From Cruorifilaria tuberocauda (taxonomy: Eukaryota; Nematoda; Chromadorea; Rhabditida; Onchocercidae): 64,000 nucleotides of DNA. Shown in pieces: positions 12,518 through 25,282 of the stretch. Every line of letters begins with the position of its first letter. The first letter of the stretch is position 1. The stretch lies in the NCBI GenBank assembly GCA_013365365.1, contig JABVXU010000033.1, forward strand, positions 241,787-305,786, in the 5' to 3' direction. The notes under the pieces were generated by a model. That model was not told the DNA's origin, ran no database searches, and saw only the letters and a program-made list of their open reading frames with translations. The position numbers were made by a program, and so were the translations under genes.

Positions 12518-13988
12518 TTACTTTGTATTTGATACGAATTATAGTCTAGTATTCTTAATGTAAAGATTAGTATTAACATTAGAATTAACTTAAATTATTA
12601 TTTTGATTGTGATTTTTAAGAAATGATTCTTTATTTCGCGCAATTGTTGTTATTGGATAGTAATTTCCTTAAATTTAAACTTTCACTTTTGTATTCAAAT
12701 ACTAACAATAAAATCGTGAGGGAATTTATATGAAATATTTTCACAAATATTTTCTGATTGTAAATTTTTGAAAATTGTTTCAACTATAATTTAAACTTAT
12801 CGTTGCATCGTTAAGTAATTTGCTTACAATAAATATATGATAGCTCTATATCACTTTGCCCTTCAAATTTAATTTCAAATCTATTGTTTGATTTCATTTA
12901 TCACTTAATCAATCTTATTTATTTATTTCTGCGTATTCACGTTAGTTTAATTCTTTTTATCTTATTGATTTTTGTCATAATGCATTTTCAGGTTAATTTA
13001 TATTTTATGCAAATTTATGCTGCTTTAATCAACAAAGAATAACAAGTCAAATGGCCAGTCATGCTTTTCTATCATTTATATTTTATAACAGATCATCGAT
13101 TTATTATTCTTCCATAAACAAAGGGCATTATGTGGAGTAAACTGACCTCTCATATTGGTTTGTTTTTTTTTAAGTATATTCCAATAAACAAATAAACAAT
13201 AACAGTTAAGAATGTTTCTTTTTACAACGATTTATTTTTATTCAAACTGTTCAGACATTTATAATAAATGAAGGAAAATAGCAATTGCGAATAGAAGAGA
13301 GAAAATAAAACCTTTTAAACAAAAAATTCCAGGAAATTCATTAAATGAAATAGACAATCAATTGGATTAATAAATTGATAACCATAATTACTATATTAGG
13401 CAATAAATGAAGTTATTAAAATAATATTTCTTTAAAATTCCTAATTACAGTAATGTGAAATATTTAATAAATTTTCTCATATAAATTTAAATATATGGAA
13501 ATCATGTTATTTTCGCTCATTTTTCAAATTAATATGAGATTTTAGTTTGAGAAAGAAAAAATGGATGAAAATAGGATATTTTTAAATTGTAAATGGAGAT
13601 ATATCGTCTTTTCATTTTGATTGTTAATTTGTTTTGTGGTTGAGAAAAGAAGTTTTCCCCTCTCAGTAGCAGTAAAATTCGATCGAGATTTTTTCATTTA
13701 TAGACAATTACTTCGAATTCCTGGAACATACCAGAAATGTAATCTATTGTCGCAGAAATCAAAACCTATTTTCATCTTTTACAGTAAAATTTCCTGGATT
13801 TTTCGGTATTTTTTATTAGATGAATAAGAAATATTAATTTTAAATGAGGGAAAAGATTTGATAGAATTATTCATAAATTATTTAACTATAATATTCGTTA
13901 ACAATGATCATATGAGAATATTATAGTAAAAACTGTAATGAAATAAAATTCAGTGATCAGATCACTATTTAAAATGATTAAACTTCAG

Positions 13989-16900
13989 GATTATGGTTGG
14001 CGCATATAGACCGTGACCATGATGACACCCGGAAAACACAGCTTCGAGAGAGTTGCTCATTATCAGTGCTCAATCAGCAACATTTATCGATCGTAAGGAA
14101 CTCAAAAAGTTCCGATAATTTACATCGTGTCGTATTACATGTTACGCCACCTACGTCTCGAAAATCTACAATATTTTTCAATCTCAGGTAATTTTTCATC
14201 GTCCCTTTCTGTATTAACAAACTTTCTGATGATCAAATCGATAAAGTTTCATGTATTTATATCATTCGATTTTATCTGTTTTTTGAAGCATTTAATTATA
14301 ATGCATATCAAATAAAATATCTAAAAATATATTAAGTGCTTTTTTTTAATTTTGGATGCCTAGAATTAAAATGAATGAGTTAAAATAGAGATGCGATAAT
14401 GTTTTTAATAGCTTCAATACAGATATTTAAAAAAAAATTCAATAGAGATATTTAAAAGTATATTAGTTGTATTGAATTTTTTAATTTTATATATACATAT
14501 ATTTGAAGTTGTAAGATTTTATGTTTTTATTAGTGTAGAAATGAAAATTTGAGAATTCTACGGATAAAAGCTTATCAAAAAAAAATCGTCCGACGTTATA
14601 TAAATTTTGCTCTTTAAATTGACTTTTTTATTTCTTGCAGAAAATCAAGAAAGCGTGAAAAATTTAGTAAGAAAGATGATTGGACAAGCCGTAATAATAC
14701 TGATAAGGGAAAATTATGTGTTAGCACTATCGGAGTCTACAAGAAATATCCTGATAAAATACAACCAAGGACTGATAATAATTCACCACTACCAGCAATT
14801 TCATCCTCTCTAAAAAACGATGATATAGCACAATCACAATCATTGCAATTGTCCAACTTAAGTTCATCAAGGTAACCATCTATAATTAATTAGGACATAA
14901 TCTGGTACGTACAATAATTCATACTATTATTTAAAAATAAAAGGGATGCAATTAATCGAAATTAAAGACATGTATTTAAAATAGATCGAAATTTCATCTT
15001 AACATTATTACTGAAATGAAAATTTTTTTGACTACTAATTTCGCTAATTTTATCAGTTGCATATTTGCTTTGCTTGTTTTAACAGTCATTTCCTACTGTC
15101 ATTAATATTTCTGTTTGTAATTTAAAGATTATTGGAAATTTTAGTCACTAAGATGAATGTTAGGAAAGATATTAACATACTATATTTGATAGTTAATTCA
15201 ATTTTACACCATTTTACTCACTAAAATGATACTTCAAATTCAAATTCAATGATACTGCCTCGAAACTCTCTCTCTCTCATAGATTCTGCAAATAATAAGT
15301 ATTTTCATACCTTTTCAATTCAAATTTTTTTCTTTTTCTTTCTTCAGTTATCTTCGTCTTCTTTCTTCTAATTGAAATTACACTGCCATTTCTGACAGCA
15401 ATTGTATTTCAAATTTTTTTTCATTAATACGAAAAAATCAAAAATCATAGCGCGTAGATGATATTAATAATGATAACAGTCATGATAGTGATAATTATCA
15501 TTTAACAATTTAGATATCAATAATGTTTGATGAAAAATGTTGATAATAACAATGTTATCTACTATCATGATTGTTCGATAGGAATACAGTTATGATAGTG
15601 GCAAATGATAATGTTTACTGTAATTTTTTTATTTTTATATTTTTTTCTAGAAGTTTTTTCAACCTATTTCGAGCGGCGCGATCACGTTCAGGCACTAATA
15701 ATTGCATTGTATCTGCTTGTCCAGATCCTTGCTGCTCATCATCTACTTCAGATCCTCGGTACTTCATAACTTTTTGAACTTAATTGTATCGTTCTTTTTC
15801 AGTAGCAATTTTTTTTAATCAATTTTTCCATATTTTTCTCTTGAAACATTTTTAAAAATCTTCAACAAAAGCTGCAAAATTCTATGATCTCAGAAAGTTC
15901 GACAATTTCTAAGAATATTTCAGATCTACATTAAGCTCAATGGAGGAAAAACGAAGCTCATCGGTCATTCGTCGTCGAAGGCCTCGATCAGCACATTTGG
16001 ATCCTAATACTTTAGTTTTTCCGCCTCGGGTATGGTATTAGTAAATTTTGTTTCAAATAAATTTCTAACATGCTATAAAGAATTGCTCGATCACCGTGAT
16101 GACATGGCGGAAGTAGCCTTCTGAAGGAACGGTGATACGTGAATGTTAACATAGCCTTCTGAATTATGATATGTGAATGCTAAGGTCAATTTTCTCTGAA
16201 GGGACCTGTAGTTTTAACTGTTTATTTCAATGTAAAAACATAATTTATTCTATTGAAATTATCGAATGAAAATCTATGTAACAAAATTTTTTTCATCGAA
16301 GTAATTTTTCTTATTTTTAATGAGGTAATTCTTCCGCATTCTAGAAGAATACAATTTCAGGAATTACCAGTACAGGATATTAGCGAATTATATAGGCGAA
16401 TTGAGAAATTAGGTGAAGGTAGCTATGCTGTCGTTTATAAGTGCGAAAGCAAGTAAGTATGATAGTTTATTTTCAATCTTTGCCTTACGATAGATCATTT
16501 TCCTTATAATTATCATTTGATGAAAGTAACGAAAAAAGCTTTTTTTTTCGATAATCAAATTGAACAATTATTTAATTAAAATTTAATATTAAACACTAAA
16601 CATTTAAATATAGATGTAGAGATTTAGTAAGAATTATGATCACTGAAATTATTTTCTAAGTTAAAACATTAATTATAGAACTGATGGTACTATTGTTGCT
16701 TTGAAGGAAATTAAAATTCATAATCAAGAAGGATTACCATTCACCGCCATAAGAGAAGGTCAGATAAAATGTTTTTTATCATTTGATCAGAAATTTTATC
16801 TTTGGAAATTAATCAAGCAGCAATGATGACAGTTACAACGTAAGAAATGACAATACCATTTCATTTCTTTACGATACGCTTCCGATCGTTTTTTTCTTTG

Positions 16901-19101
16901 ATTTTATTTTCTGGACAATTGATGAAAAATTTCCATTGTTTAGAATTGAATTGATTTTTTTCAATTTTCTGATAAATTGAATTTTTGAAGAATTCATTTT
17001 TCCCAATTATTTTTCGTAAAAATAATTTGGCAGTCAAATTTTTTTCTTAAAAATTGAAAGAAATGAAAGAAAAAAGGGAAGGAGAGGAAGCAAGTGATAA
17101 CACATTGATAGTGCATTATCACAAAGAATGTTAATTGACGGAAAAGTCTCAATGACTTCTTATCATCGAGAAGACTAATTTCTTCATAACATTCATCATT
17201 TTAGCATCACTATTGCGTGATTTACGACATTCCAATATTGTAACATTGCATGATATTGTGCACGAACAAAATTCATTGATCTTTGTTTTCGAATATATGG
17301 TAAGTTAATTTGTAATGAGGAGAATTTTTTTTGAATTAGCTTATACGATTAGCAAATCCGATATGAATTGTTAATGAAATAAGCTTGATGGAGTAAATAA
17401 GTTGCATGTAATGAAGTAAGCTTTATTAGTTAATCCAATTTCACTGGGTGATATAGTAATTAAAGTGAATTTTGTATTACTTCAGGTAAGAAATATGCAT
17501 ACTTAATTGGTTAATTAAATTTGAGTATTTGATTGAATGAATTTTATTATGCTTCTTTTAACTGAAAAATTATTTTATACACTTTACAGAAAACAGATTT
17601 GAGCAAATATTTGGAACTGCATAGTACTGGACTAGAACAAATGCAAGTCAGATTATTCTTATTTCAATTACTTCGTGGTCTTGCATTTTGTCATGCTAAG
17701 AAAATTTTGCATCGGTACGGCTAAATTTATTTCAGTTATTAGAAATTTTTTTTCTATTAAATTTTATATCCTTCTCTTGAACATACAAATTTTTTTGGAG
17801 ATATTGGAAATTCCGGATAAGCTTTTACGTGCTATCTTCAATTCTTTCATCTTATAATTAATTTGACACTATCTTATTTTAATTATTTTCAGAGATCTGA
17901 AACCACAAAATCTATTATTGAATGGTAATGGTGAACTAAAATTAGCTGATTTTGGCTTAGCTCGTGCAAAATCAGTGCCAAGTAGAACTTATTCACATGA
18001 AGTTGTAACATTATGGTTAGTTTTATTTGTAACTTTGTGAAATTTTGAGATAACTTTGCTCTTCTTCGATAATGATAAATATTAATTAAGCATTGATTTT
18101 ATATTTAATGATGATTTTTGATGACTTCATCATTTAATTAGTCTAGGCTGTTTATTTTCACGAATTATATCTTTTCGGCTTGCGTAAAGTTTCTGATGCT
18201 AATCATTGCCGTGATTTCGCATCTCACTTGATATTTTATTAGAATTATTTGAAATGAAATTTTATCAAAAAAAAAACCAATCGATAATTAATGAGGTATA
18301 TCAAGCTATGAAATGATTTAGGTATCGACCACCAGACGTATTGCTTGGTTCAACGGACTATTCGACATCCCTCGATTTGTGGTTTGCTTTTTTCTTTTTC
18401 CAGTCTTTCAGTTTTCTAAAAACTTTGAACTTATTAAAATATGCGGGAATTTCAATTTCATTTTACTGTTGCTCATTATCAGATAATTAATTCCAGGGGT
18501 GTTGGATGCATATTTGCTGAAATGTGTACCGGTATGGCTCTTTTTCCAGGAACAAAAGATGTCGGTGATCAATTGGATCGAATATTTAGTATTAGGGGTA
18601 AGGATTCGATGAAGAATAATATTTCGAATATTCTCTAGCAACACACAAAATTTTCATTTCAGGTCTTCCTGATCCGAAAAAATGGCCCGAAGTACTTCAG
18701 CTACCACATTATTCACCTAGCTTTTATCCACCGTATCGGGAATTAGCTTGGAGTGAGATACATAGATCTTTGATAAGACTGAAAAATGGTCAGTCGCTAT
18801 TATCACATTTTCTACAGGTATAATTTGTCAGACCTATCATTCTAAGATTTAATTAACCATTTTTTCGAAATATAAAATTGAAGTTTTATCTCCATTTTTC
18901 ATTTTCAGCATTTCTTTTTATAATTTAATCATTGAAAATGTATTTAAGTTGAATCCAACGGATCGTATATCAGCAAACGGAGCAATGATGCATCCATACT
19001 TCGGATGCTTTCCATCCAGCATCCATCTGTTACCACCCACAGCTTCCATCTATTCATTACCGAAGATACGATCCCTTCAATACTCAACTCTTACCTTATA
19101 A
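13989..19101 (+). CDS. PFTAIRE-type cyclin-dependent kinase (CDK14/15 family), 5' end missing
   Basis: Thirteen exons: 13989-14187, 14641-14871, 15651-15758, 15924-16029, 16361-16452, 16679-16758, 17205-17299, 17590-17714, 17893-18015, 18322-18381, 18497-18597, 18663-18817 and 18949-19101 (TAA). Phases agree throughout and give about 541 residues. The kinase domain starts near residue 222. Visible features are the glycine loop [10 protein letters not shown], lysine in VALKEIK, the cyclin-binding helix [28 protein letters not shown], activation segment [16 protein letters not shown] and WGVGCIF. PFTAIRE instead of PSTAIRE or PCTAIRE, and the RAKSVPS context, place it with CDK14/15 (Drosophila Eip63E), which bind membrane-tethered cyclin Y and act in Wnt receptor phosphorylation and neuronal development. 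The Ser/Arg-rich N-terminal 210 residues are unlike vertebrate CDK14. The first exon opens in mid-codon and its frame has no Met until the fourth exon, so at least one 5' exon is missing. AATAAA occurs near 19446. Confidence 0.93.
16113..16184. repeat. Diverged two-copy repeat inside a CDK intron
   Basis: The unit TAGCCTTCTGAA followed by GTGATACGTGAATGTTAAC (16113-16150) is repeated in diverged, shortened form at 16151-16184. It lies in the intron between 16029 and 16361. Confidence 0.6.
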
Positions 19102-21171
19102 TTCCTTTTACTATTCTTTTGTATTGTTCAATTACTGGTGAATCATTGAAGTGCTCAAATTAACATTATTTAATTTTTCATATATAATTCCATATGGCAA
19201 AAATTTTTAAATCCTTGATGATTATAAATATTTTTTCTTTTGTTGATGAAAGTTCAGTGTTCTAAAGTAAATGGAAAAAGAAACAAGAAATTGTTCAATT
19301 CTCGTATCTATAATGGATTCTTCTTTTTTGATTTTCTTTCAGATGAGTTATTGTCAAGTTTTAAATTTTATTTGAAGAGGTCATCTTTTAAATATGTTTT
19401 ATTCAGCAAAATTAGTATTAAAATTATTTTTCTAGAAAATATTTGAATAAATATTAAAAAAAAATAAATTGTCAGCTGATATTTTTGAATTCTTTTCCAA
19501 CTACTTCGCATAAAAATCTAGATCTTAACGTTGTTAATCTTTGACGTTAACCAAAACATAACGAAAAAAATAGTTTGCGGAAATTAATTTTGGCTCATGT
19601 CATTCGATGAATTAATTATATCAAGAAAATGTACTTGTAATTATTAACCAACCACTCATCTATTCGAAGTCAATTGTAAAAATTTTTTTCCTTCAAATTT
19701 ATTTTCTAAAAAAAATGCTTATCTCTTCCTGATAACAAAAATGAATTGTATACGTCGCATTGTTCTTTTGCCATTCTGTTTTTGCTGAAAAATAACTTTA
19801 TAGCTTTAATACGAAGAGACTGTAATCTTTGTATCTCATTTAAATTGAAAAATTGATTTTATTTAAAATGAATAAAAAATTACTTATCTGATTCAATTTC
19901 ATTCTTCCCAAAAAGAAAACAAAGACTGTTAATAAACTTGAATATTAGTCAAGGCTATTCTACCATTTACCTTGATCGTACGATAATATAAAATAATAAA
20001 AATATTTGTTAAAGTAAACAGAACGATGATATGGTTCCAGCATAATGATAGCAATGATATGATATATTGATACAGCTTCACTATACACTGCTAACCTTGG
20101 ATTTTCGAATTTCATACGGTAAAACTTTGAAGAGTTTTCTGTAACAGTCATTTGTGTATAATGTCATCATGCTGAATTAGATTCTTTACTTGGAATATAA
20201 ACTAAGAAAAGGAATAATAATATTAAGAAAATGTTAGTGGGAATTTTTAATGTGGAAGTAATTATCTTATAATAAATTAAATTTCGAAATTTCAATAGCT
20301 TAATTGTAGTACTTATATCAATTCAAAAAATTTTTAGAAGTTTCATTTCAACCTTAACAAAGATGTGTGGAATTATCACTTCGTTCCATATTACCACAGA
20401 TGAATTAAAAGATATTTAAATTCATTTTTCTTTATTTTAAATGATTGTGGAAATAAACGTTCCACATTTGATTTTCTCTTTCAAAACTCGAATTTTTCAT
20501 TTCAAATTTTTGAAAGTTAAAATTATATCACGGGATTTTTAATATGACATATCGAATTGACGATACTGTTTCGTGTCTTTTATTATGATCTTTTATTAAA
20601 TTTATCAGGCATTATTTTTATCAGGCACTATACTTGTGAATAAGTAAGCTTGTCTCAAGCTAAGTTTCCGTCCTTTTAACTCAAGTTCTATTTTGACAGA
20701 ATCTATTTATGTAACTGATTTTTTTGATTATTCACACGATGATAGAAGTCATTTTAAGCTATTTGAAATAATTTAATCCATTGATAAAATCAACGAGCAT
20801 TAATATATTCTTCATCTTTATCAAATTTACGAATTCTTTCTTAAAAAATATTTGGAGAATATTCATTTGAAATTTCTTAGATGAAATAATACTTAAAAAT
20901 GTTATTCTACTTAATTTGAAGGATTAAATTGCAAAGGAAATTACGTGAAATTACCTAAGTTAACAAGGTAATAAAAAAACCATCTTTTTCCCGAAATTAT
21001 GAAAAATTAATTTTCCTCTGTATGAATTAGTATTGAGCATAATCTTTTGCTTCAAATGCATATTCTTGATTTGTAATTTTTTTTAGTCTAAGGGGTTAAA
21101 AATTTCTTTCTTACTACTTATGATTTTTCTTTATATTCTGAAATCTGAAAGATACAAGAGCCATAGACATC

Positions 21172-21198
21172 CACATCATATCATATCATATCATATCA
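21172..21198. repeat. (ATCAT)n pentanucleotide repeat
   Basis: Five consecutive copies of a CATAT/ATCAT pentamer. Confidence 0.85.
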
Positions 21199-22691
21199 AT
21201 TATCCTAGTATTCAATACGAGCTAAGCGTCGGTTTTCGTGAACATTTTGCGATCAAGAAACTTTGAAAATTTAGAATTCTTCACTTGTTATACTCCATTC
21301 AGCAGTTTTCATTTCTTTTCCCAATCATGGTTTTTTCCAATAGTATTTGAAAAGCTGGAATAATTAGAGAAGACAAAAGAAGAGAGAAATTGAAATTTCA
21401 GTTAAGTGCAAAACTCAAAAAAACATTTCCCGTCGATAAATCATTTTTTCCCATATTTAAAATACATTATTTATTAAATTTTTGCAATTATAATATTATT
21501 AAATTGATTTCCGTCTATGTATTATCTGAGAAAGTGCGTTAAAGGTTAAATTATAACAATTATTGACCTAATTCACTCCAATTTACTTCATCCTTTTTCA
21601 CGATGTTTACTTTGTGATATGATGTCAGGTATTTCTTCGAATATTCCCTTGTATACTCCTTATCTTTAATACTAGCTTATGAATTTAAATTAAGCTAAAT
21701 TTATAAATTATGAAAAGAGAAAAATGTCCGAAAACTTTGAGATAATTTTGACGAATTTTGCTACTCTTTTTATTATATAAACCAAAGTTGAAATATTTTT
21801 CTGAAATTCATTTTGTTACAGACTTTATATTTTATAGTTTACTCCATTTAGAAATGAAGAAGAACTAACTTCGTCCGAATCATTTTCTTTCTGTTTAAAA
21901 TGCAACAGGGCGAATCTTTTCATATTTCTAAACAAGAAAAAATGAAGTAAAATATTTTACATTGGTTATTGTTATTCAACAATTGCCGTTCATACAATAG
22001 TATACAGTTTTCATAATATAATACGCATTTTTGGGCATTATAATAGTCTCAATATTTGTATTTTTTCATCATTTCCTATTTCTGCTATATAACTTTAATT
22101 GGAAATTTCAAACAAACAAACAAAATTCGTCGAAAATCTTTTCTTCAAACTTGGTCGATAAATAGGACTTAAATTCAAATGTCTTTAATTATCGAAAGCA
22201 AATGGTTAAATTCCTGTAATTCTAATATTTCAAGATCACGTAATCAACAGTTTAACTTCCCGATTTTTCTTTCGCTTAAATTTAATAAGTTTATAGTTTC
22301 AATGCTAGCATGAACCATCAATATCATATCATTTATCATCGATCGATAAAGATTTCTCTTTCAATTATAATGATTAGATCGAAATGATTCGTCAATTTCA
22401 CGTTACTATTGTTATTGTTTTGAGAAGAGTGAATACTGATATGAATTTGTGATCTCCTCTGTTAGCGATTTAAATTGACTATTAGCTTTTAACTTCAACT
22501 AATGCCTCCTTTCCAGCATTTGTCAAGAGGATAATGGGTCAAAATAGAATAATTCAATTTCACATGTTTAGGTTACACAGGTAGATTACAGGTTGTAATT
22601 TCATAACAACATATATATTACCTCCAATCATTTATCCTTACCAATCCTTAAATAAGAATTTTTCCAAATTAACAAAAAGCTGCATTACCTC

Positions 22692-22742
22692 ATTCTTTCT
22701 CTCTTCCTCTCTCTCTCTCGCTCTTACTCTCTTTCCCTCTTC
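22692..22742. repeat. (CT)n-rich pyrimidine tract
   Basis: A run of CT units with a few interruptions, in intergenic sequence. Confidence 0.75.
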
Positions 22743-25207
22743 TTCCAAGAAATATTTAACGGAATAATAAAGTGTATCAGGAAAAATCAGAAGCGGCACT
22801 CGATGATAATATCACTTTTCATATCCATGCTTTATTCCCACTATTCCCATTCCTATCATTCATCAAATTTCTTTCACAACGATGAATTTTAACTGTTCCT
22901 TCTTCTTAACTGAATTTAAACTCGTTTTCAAAAGTGATAAACGACAATTCTTGAACATTATGCTGGAAAAATTCAAATAATTTGAAATCTTTAGCAATAA
23001 TTATAATTACAGTTCCACTGAAATCCTTTTTTCAAATTGTTGTAAAATTATATTTGTATGAATGTGAGAGTGATTGTTTATGAATAGATTAATGTATTTA
23101 CCTTAATTATTGTTAAGGATATTTTCTTTTTTCCCACCACGCATCACTTAAATCTCTTAATTTATCAATCACTTTTCTTTTTCGGACAATCATTCTCATT
23201 CTTTCCTGCACTGATAACTTGTAGTTTGACTTCTCTTTTACCGTTTTTTATACTTTTTCATTCCAGTTGTCATTCAACAGTTAGGCTTCTTTTCCTTTCT
23301 TATTTGTTTTTTCTTCTAGCAGAAACTTTATATTTGAGAAATTATTAATTATATGAATATGAATCTATTAGTAATATTAATCTTTGCGCCAATCACTCTG
23401 TGATTTGCACAAAGAGTAAATATTTATTAAAATTGCAACAATAACTGTGTTATACAAGATAGTATCCAATTGTCAACCTGAAATCGATTGTCATCTATAC
23501 TTATGGTACTTACTAATATCTCGGACATAATTGAAAACTAGAAATTTCAGATTATCAATGTTATGCACTGATAATACTATCAGAATAATCAGTTGATTTA
23601 AATTCATCATTGTAATGTATTTTTATAGGTTTAAAGGTTTTTTTTCCTAAATTGATGAGAAAAATTAGGAACCATAAAAAGTTATGAGAAGAATGATGGC
23701 ATTTGTTTTTTGTATTAGGAAATACTGATTCCAAACATAATTTCAGTGAAGAAAATTTATAAATAATAATAATATTAATTTTAATGTTACAATTTGAGTA
23801 ATAGTAATTCATATTTAGTTGAAAACTTGGATAACGAAAATTTATATTCATCATTTCAAGCAAAATTAAATATTCCATGTAATACTTTATAAATCCGGCC
23901 TAAATATAATCTTTCTTCAATCTTCGATATATTACTACATTTAATCGTTACTCACAAAACTATTTTAGAATTGATGTTTTCAATTTCACAATATATTAAT
24001 AATTACTTTTCAATCAATATTTAATTTCTTATTTCTTTCAATTCATATTTAATCATTTTTGTTTTGTCAATCAACAAATGCCTGTTAATCTTGTGAATTT
24101 CAATTCTTTATGCTATTTCAATTTATTATGTCATCATTCAAATTCTAATTATAAGAGTTTTTCCTATTTCTGAATTCTAGACCAAGGTTAAACAAACGAT
24201 TTTCAAAAAACTTCGCATCAAATCATTCCTTGAATTAAAGTTAGCATTCTTTTTTTTCATTTAATTTATGTATTTCATTGTGCAAAACTAAACCGGAAAT
24301 GCAATCTTTCAAAAATTCAAAAATTTCTGAAAAACCCTACAATAACTAAAAGAAGTGTTTCATTCGCTTTGCATGTCTTTCCCTTAAAATGATTGTACTG
24401 ATAGTGATAATGACCTTTGTCCATTTTGTTATCAGTTATTATTTCAAATGAAAAAGTTTATATAAAGGATGGAATTTACAAAATTTATTCAATCATGTAT
24501 TATTGATTTATTTAATCTGCTTTGAACGATCATTACAGCGATGATTTCTCAATATATATTGCAAAGTCTTTGAATTAATATCGAAAGTTATTATTCCCTT
24601 CATAAATTCCTCAAATTGGAAACTATTTTTGTGATGTCAAACATACTTGACTCGTAATTAATTTAATTATTGAAAAGTTCCTTTTTCATAGATTTCTTCC
24701 TATACAGGTAAGACCGCAAATTGAAATATTAGAAAAGTTTTTCCTCTTAATTGAACAAAAAAGGTAAAATTTATTTTCCACCAAACATTTCTTCTGTATA
24801 TTTAGTTATTGTAATATTTGCACGTTTTAATGTAATTACTGTAGAAATAATTAGTAACGTTTATGTCACAATTCAATAACAAATTAACATTTTTGAAATT
24901 AAAAACTTTCTGCTTTTCATTTTCCGGAAAGGATTAAAATATGAATGTTAGAGAGAGAGGAAAAGGAACAAAAATCGAAATCTTTTGTTACTTGATCAGT
25001 TCTTATTGTGGTAGTAAAATTCATAATCATTTCATTCTCTGAAATTCGGTCAAACGAATGTATCATCAAATATACGAAGATGTCACATGAGAATATTTAA
25101 TTTTTCTTTTTTAGAAATTTCAACGAAAAAAATAGCATATTTCTAGCTACAATAATTCACTGGTGATATTTCCTCTGATAATTCGGCCATTTATCAGTGC
25201 GGAGAAA

Positions 25208-25210
25208 GAC

Positions 25211-25242
<32 letters not shown>
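25208..25242. repeat. (GA)n microsatellite upstream of the PAN gene
   Basis: A pure GA tract ends about 40 bases before the proposed ATG of the PAN-domain gene. It would be in the 5' untranslated region or promoter. Read as protein it gives an artificial Arg/Glu run, so I start the protein after it. Confidence 0.85.
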
Positions 25243-25282
25243 GGAAGAAGTGGGATTCCTGCACTACGACGTGGTTTGCTGG

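Larger units (their letters stand above)
1742..13988. other. 12 kb non-coding stretch upstream of the CDK gene
   Basis: No supported exon was found on either strand. The sequence is AT-rich with several microsatellites, listed separately. The first exon or exons of the downstream kinase are expected somewhere here, because its first recognised exon opens in mid-codon. A GTAAGT donor at 7174 follows a short ATG-started stretch (MRDMISWTLCYG) but leaves two bases over, which does not fit the one base that the kinase exon needs. Confidence 0.5.
19102..25282. other. 6 kb intergenic stretch
   Basis: No supported gene was found. The first few hundred bases are probably the 3' untranslated region of the kinase gene, with AATAAA-like signals near 19446-19468. 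An ATG-started frame on the minus strand at 23561-23878 is Asn/Ile/Tyr-rich and looks like translated AT-rich sequence. Simple repeats are listed separately. Confidence 0.5.

Noticed and set aside
23561..23878. 105-codon minus-strand frame
   Set aside because: The composition is Asn/Ile/Tyr/Lys-rich as expected of translated AT-rich DNA; there is no domain, splice context or good start.
25163..25282. N-terminal extension of the PAN protein through the GA tract
   Set aside because: It only arises from the GA microsatellite and an alternative start; the downstream ATG before a hydrophobic signal is more credible.
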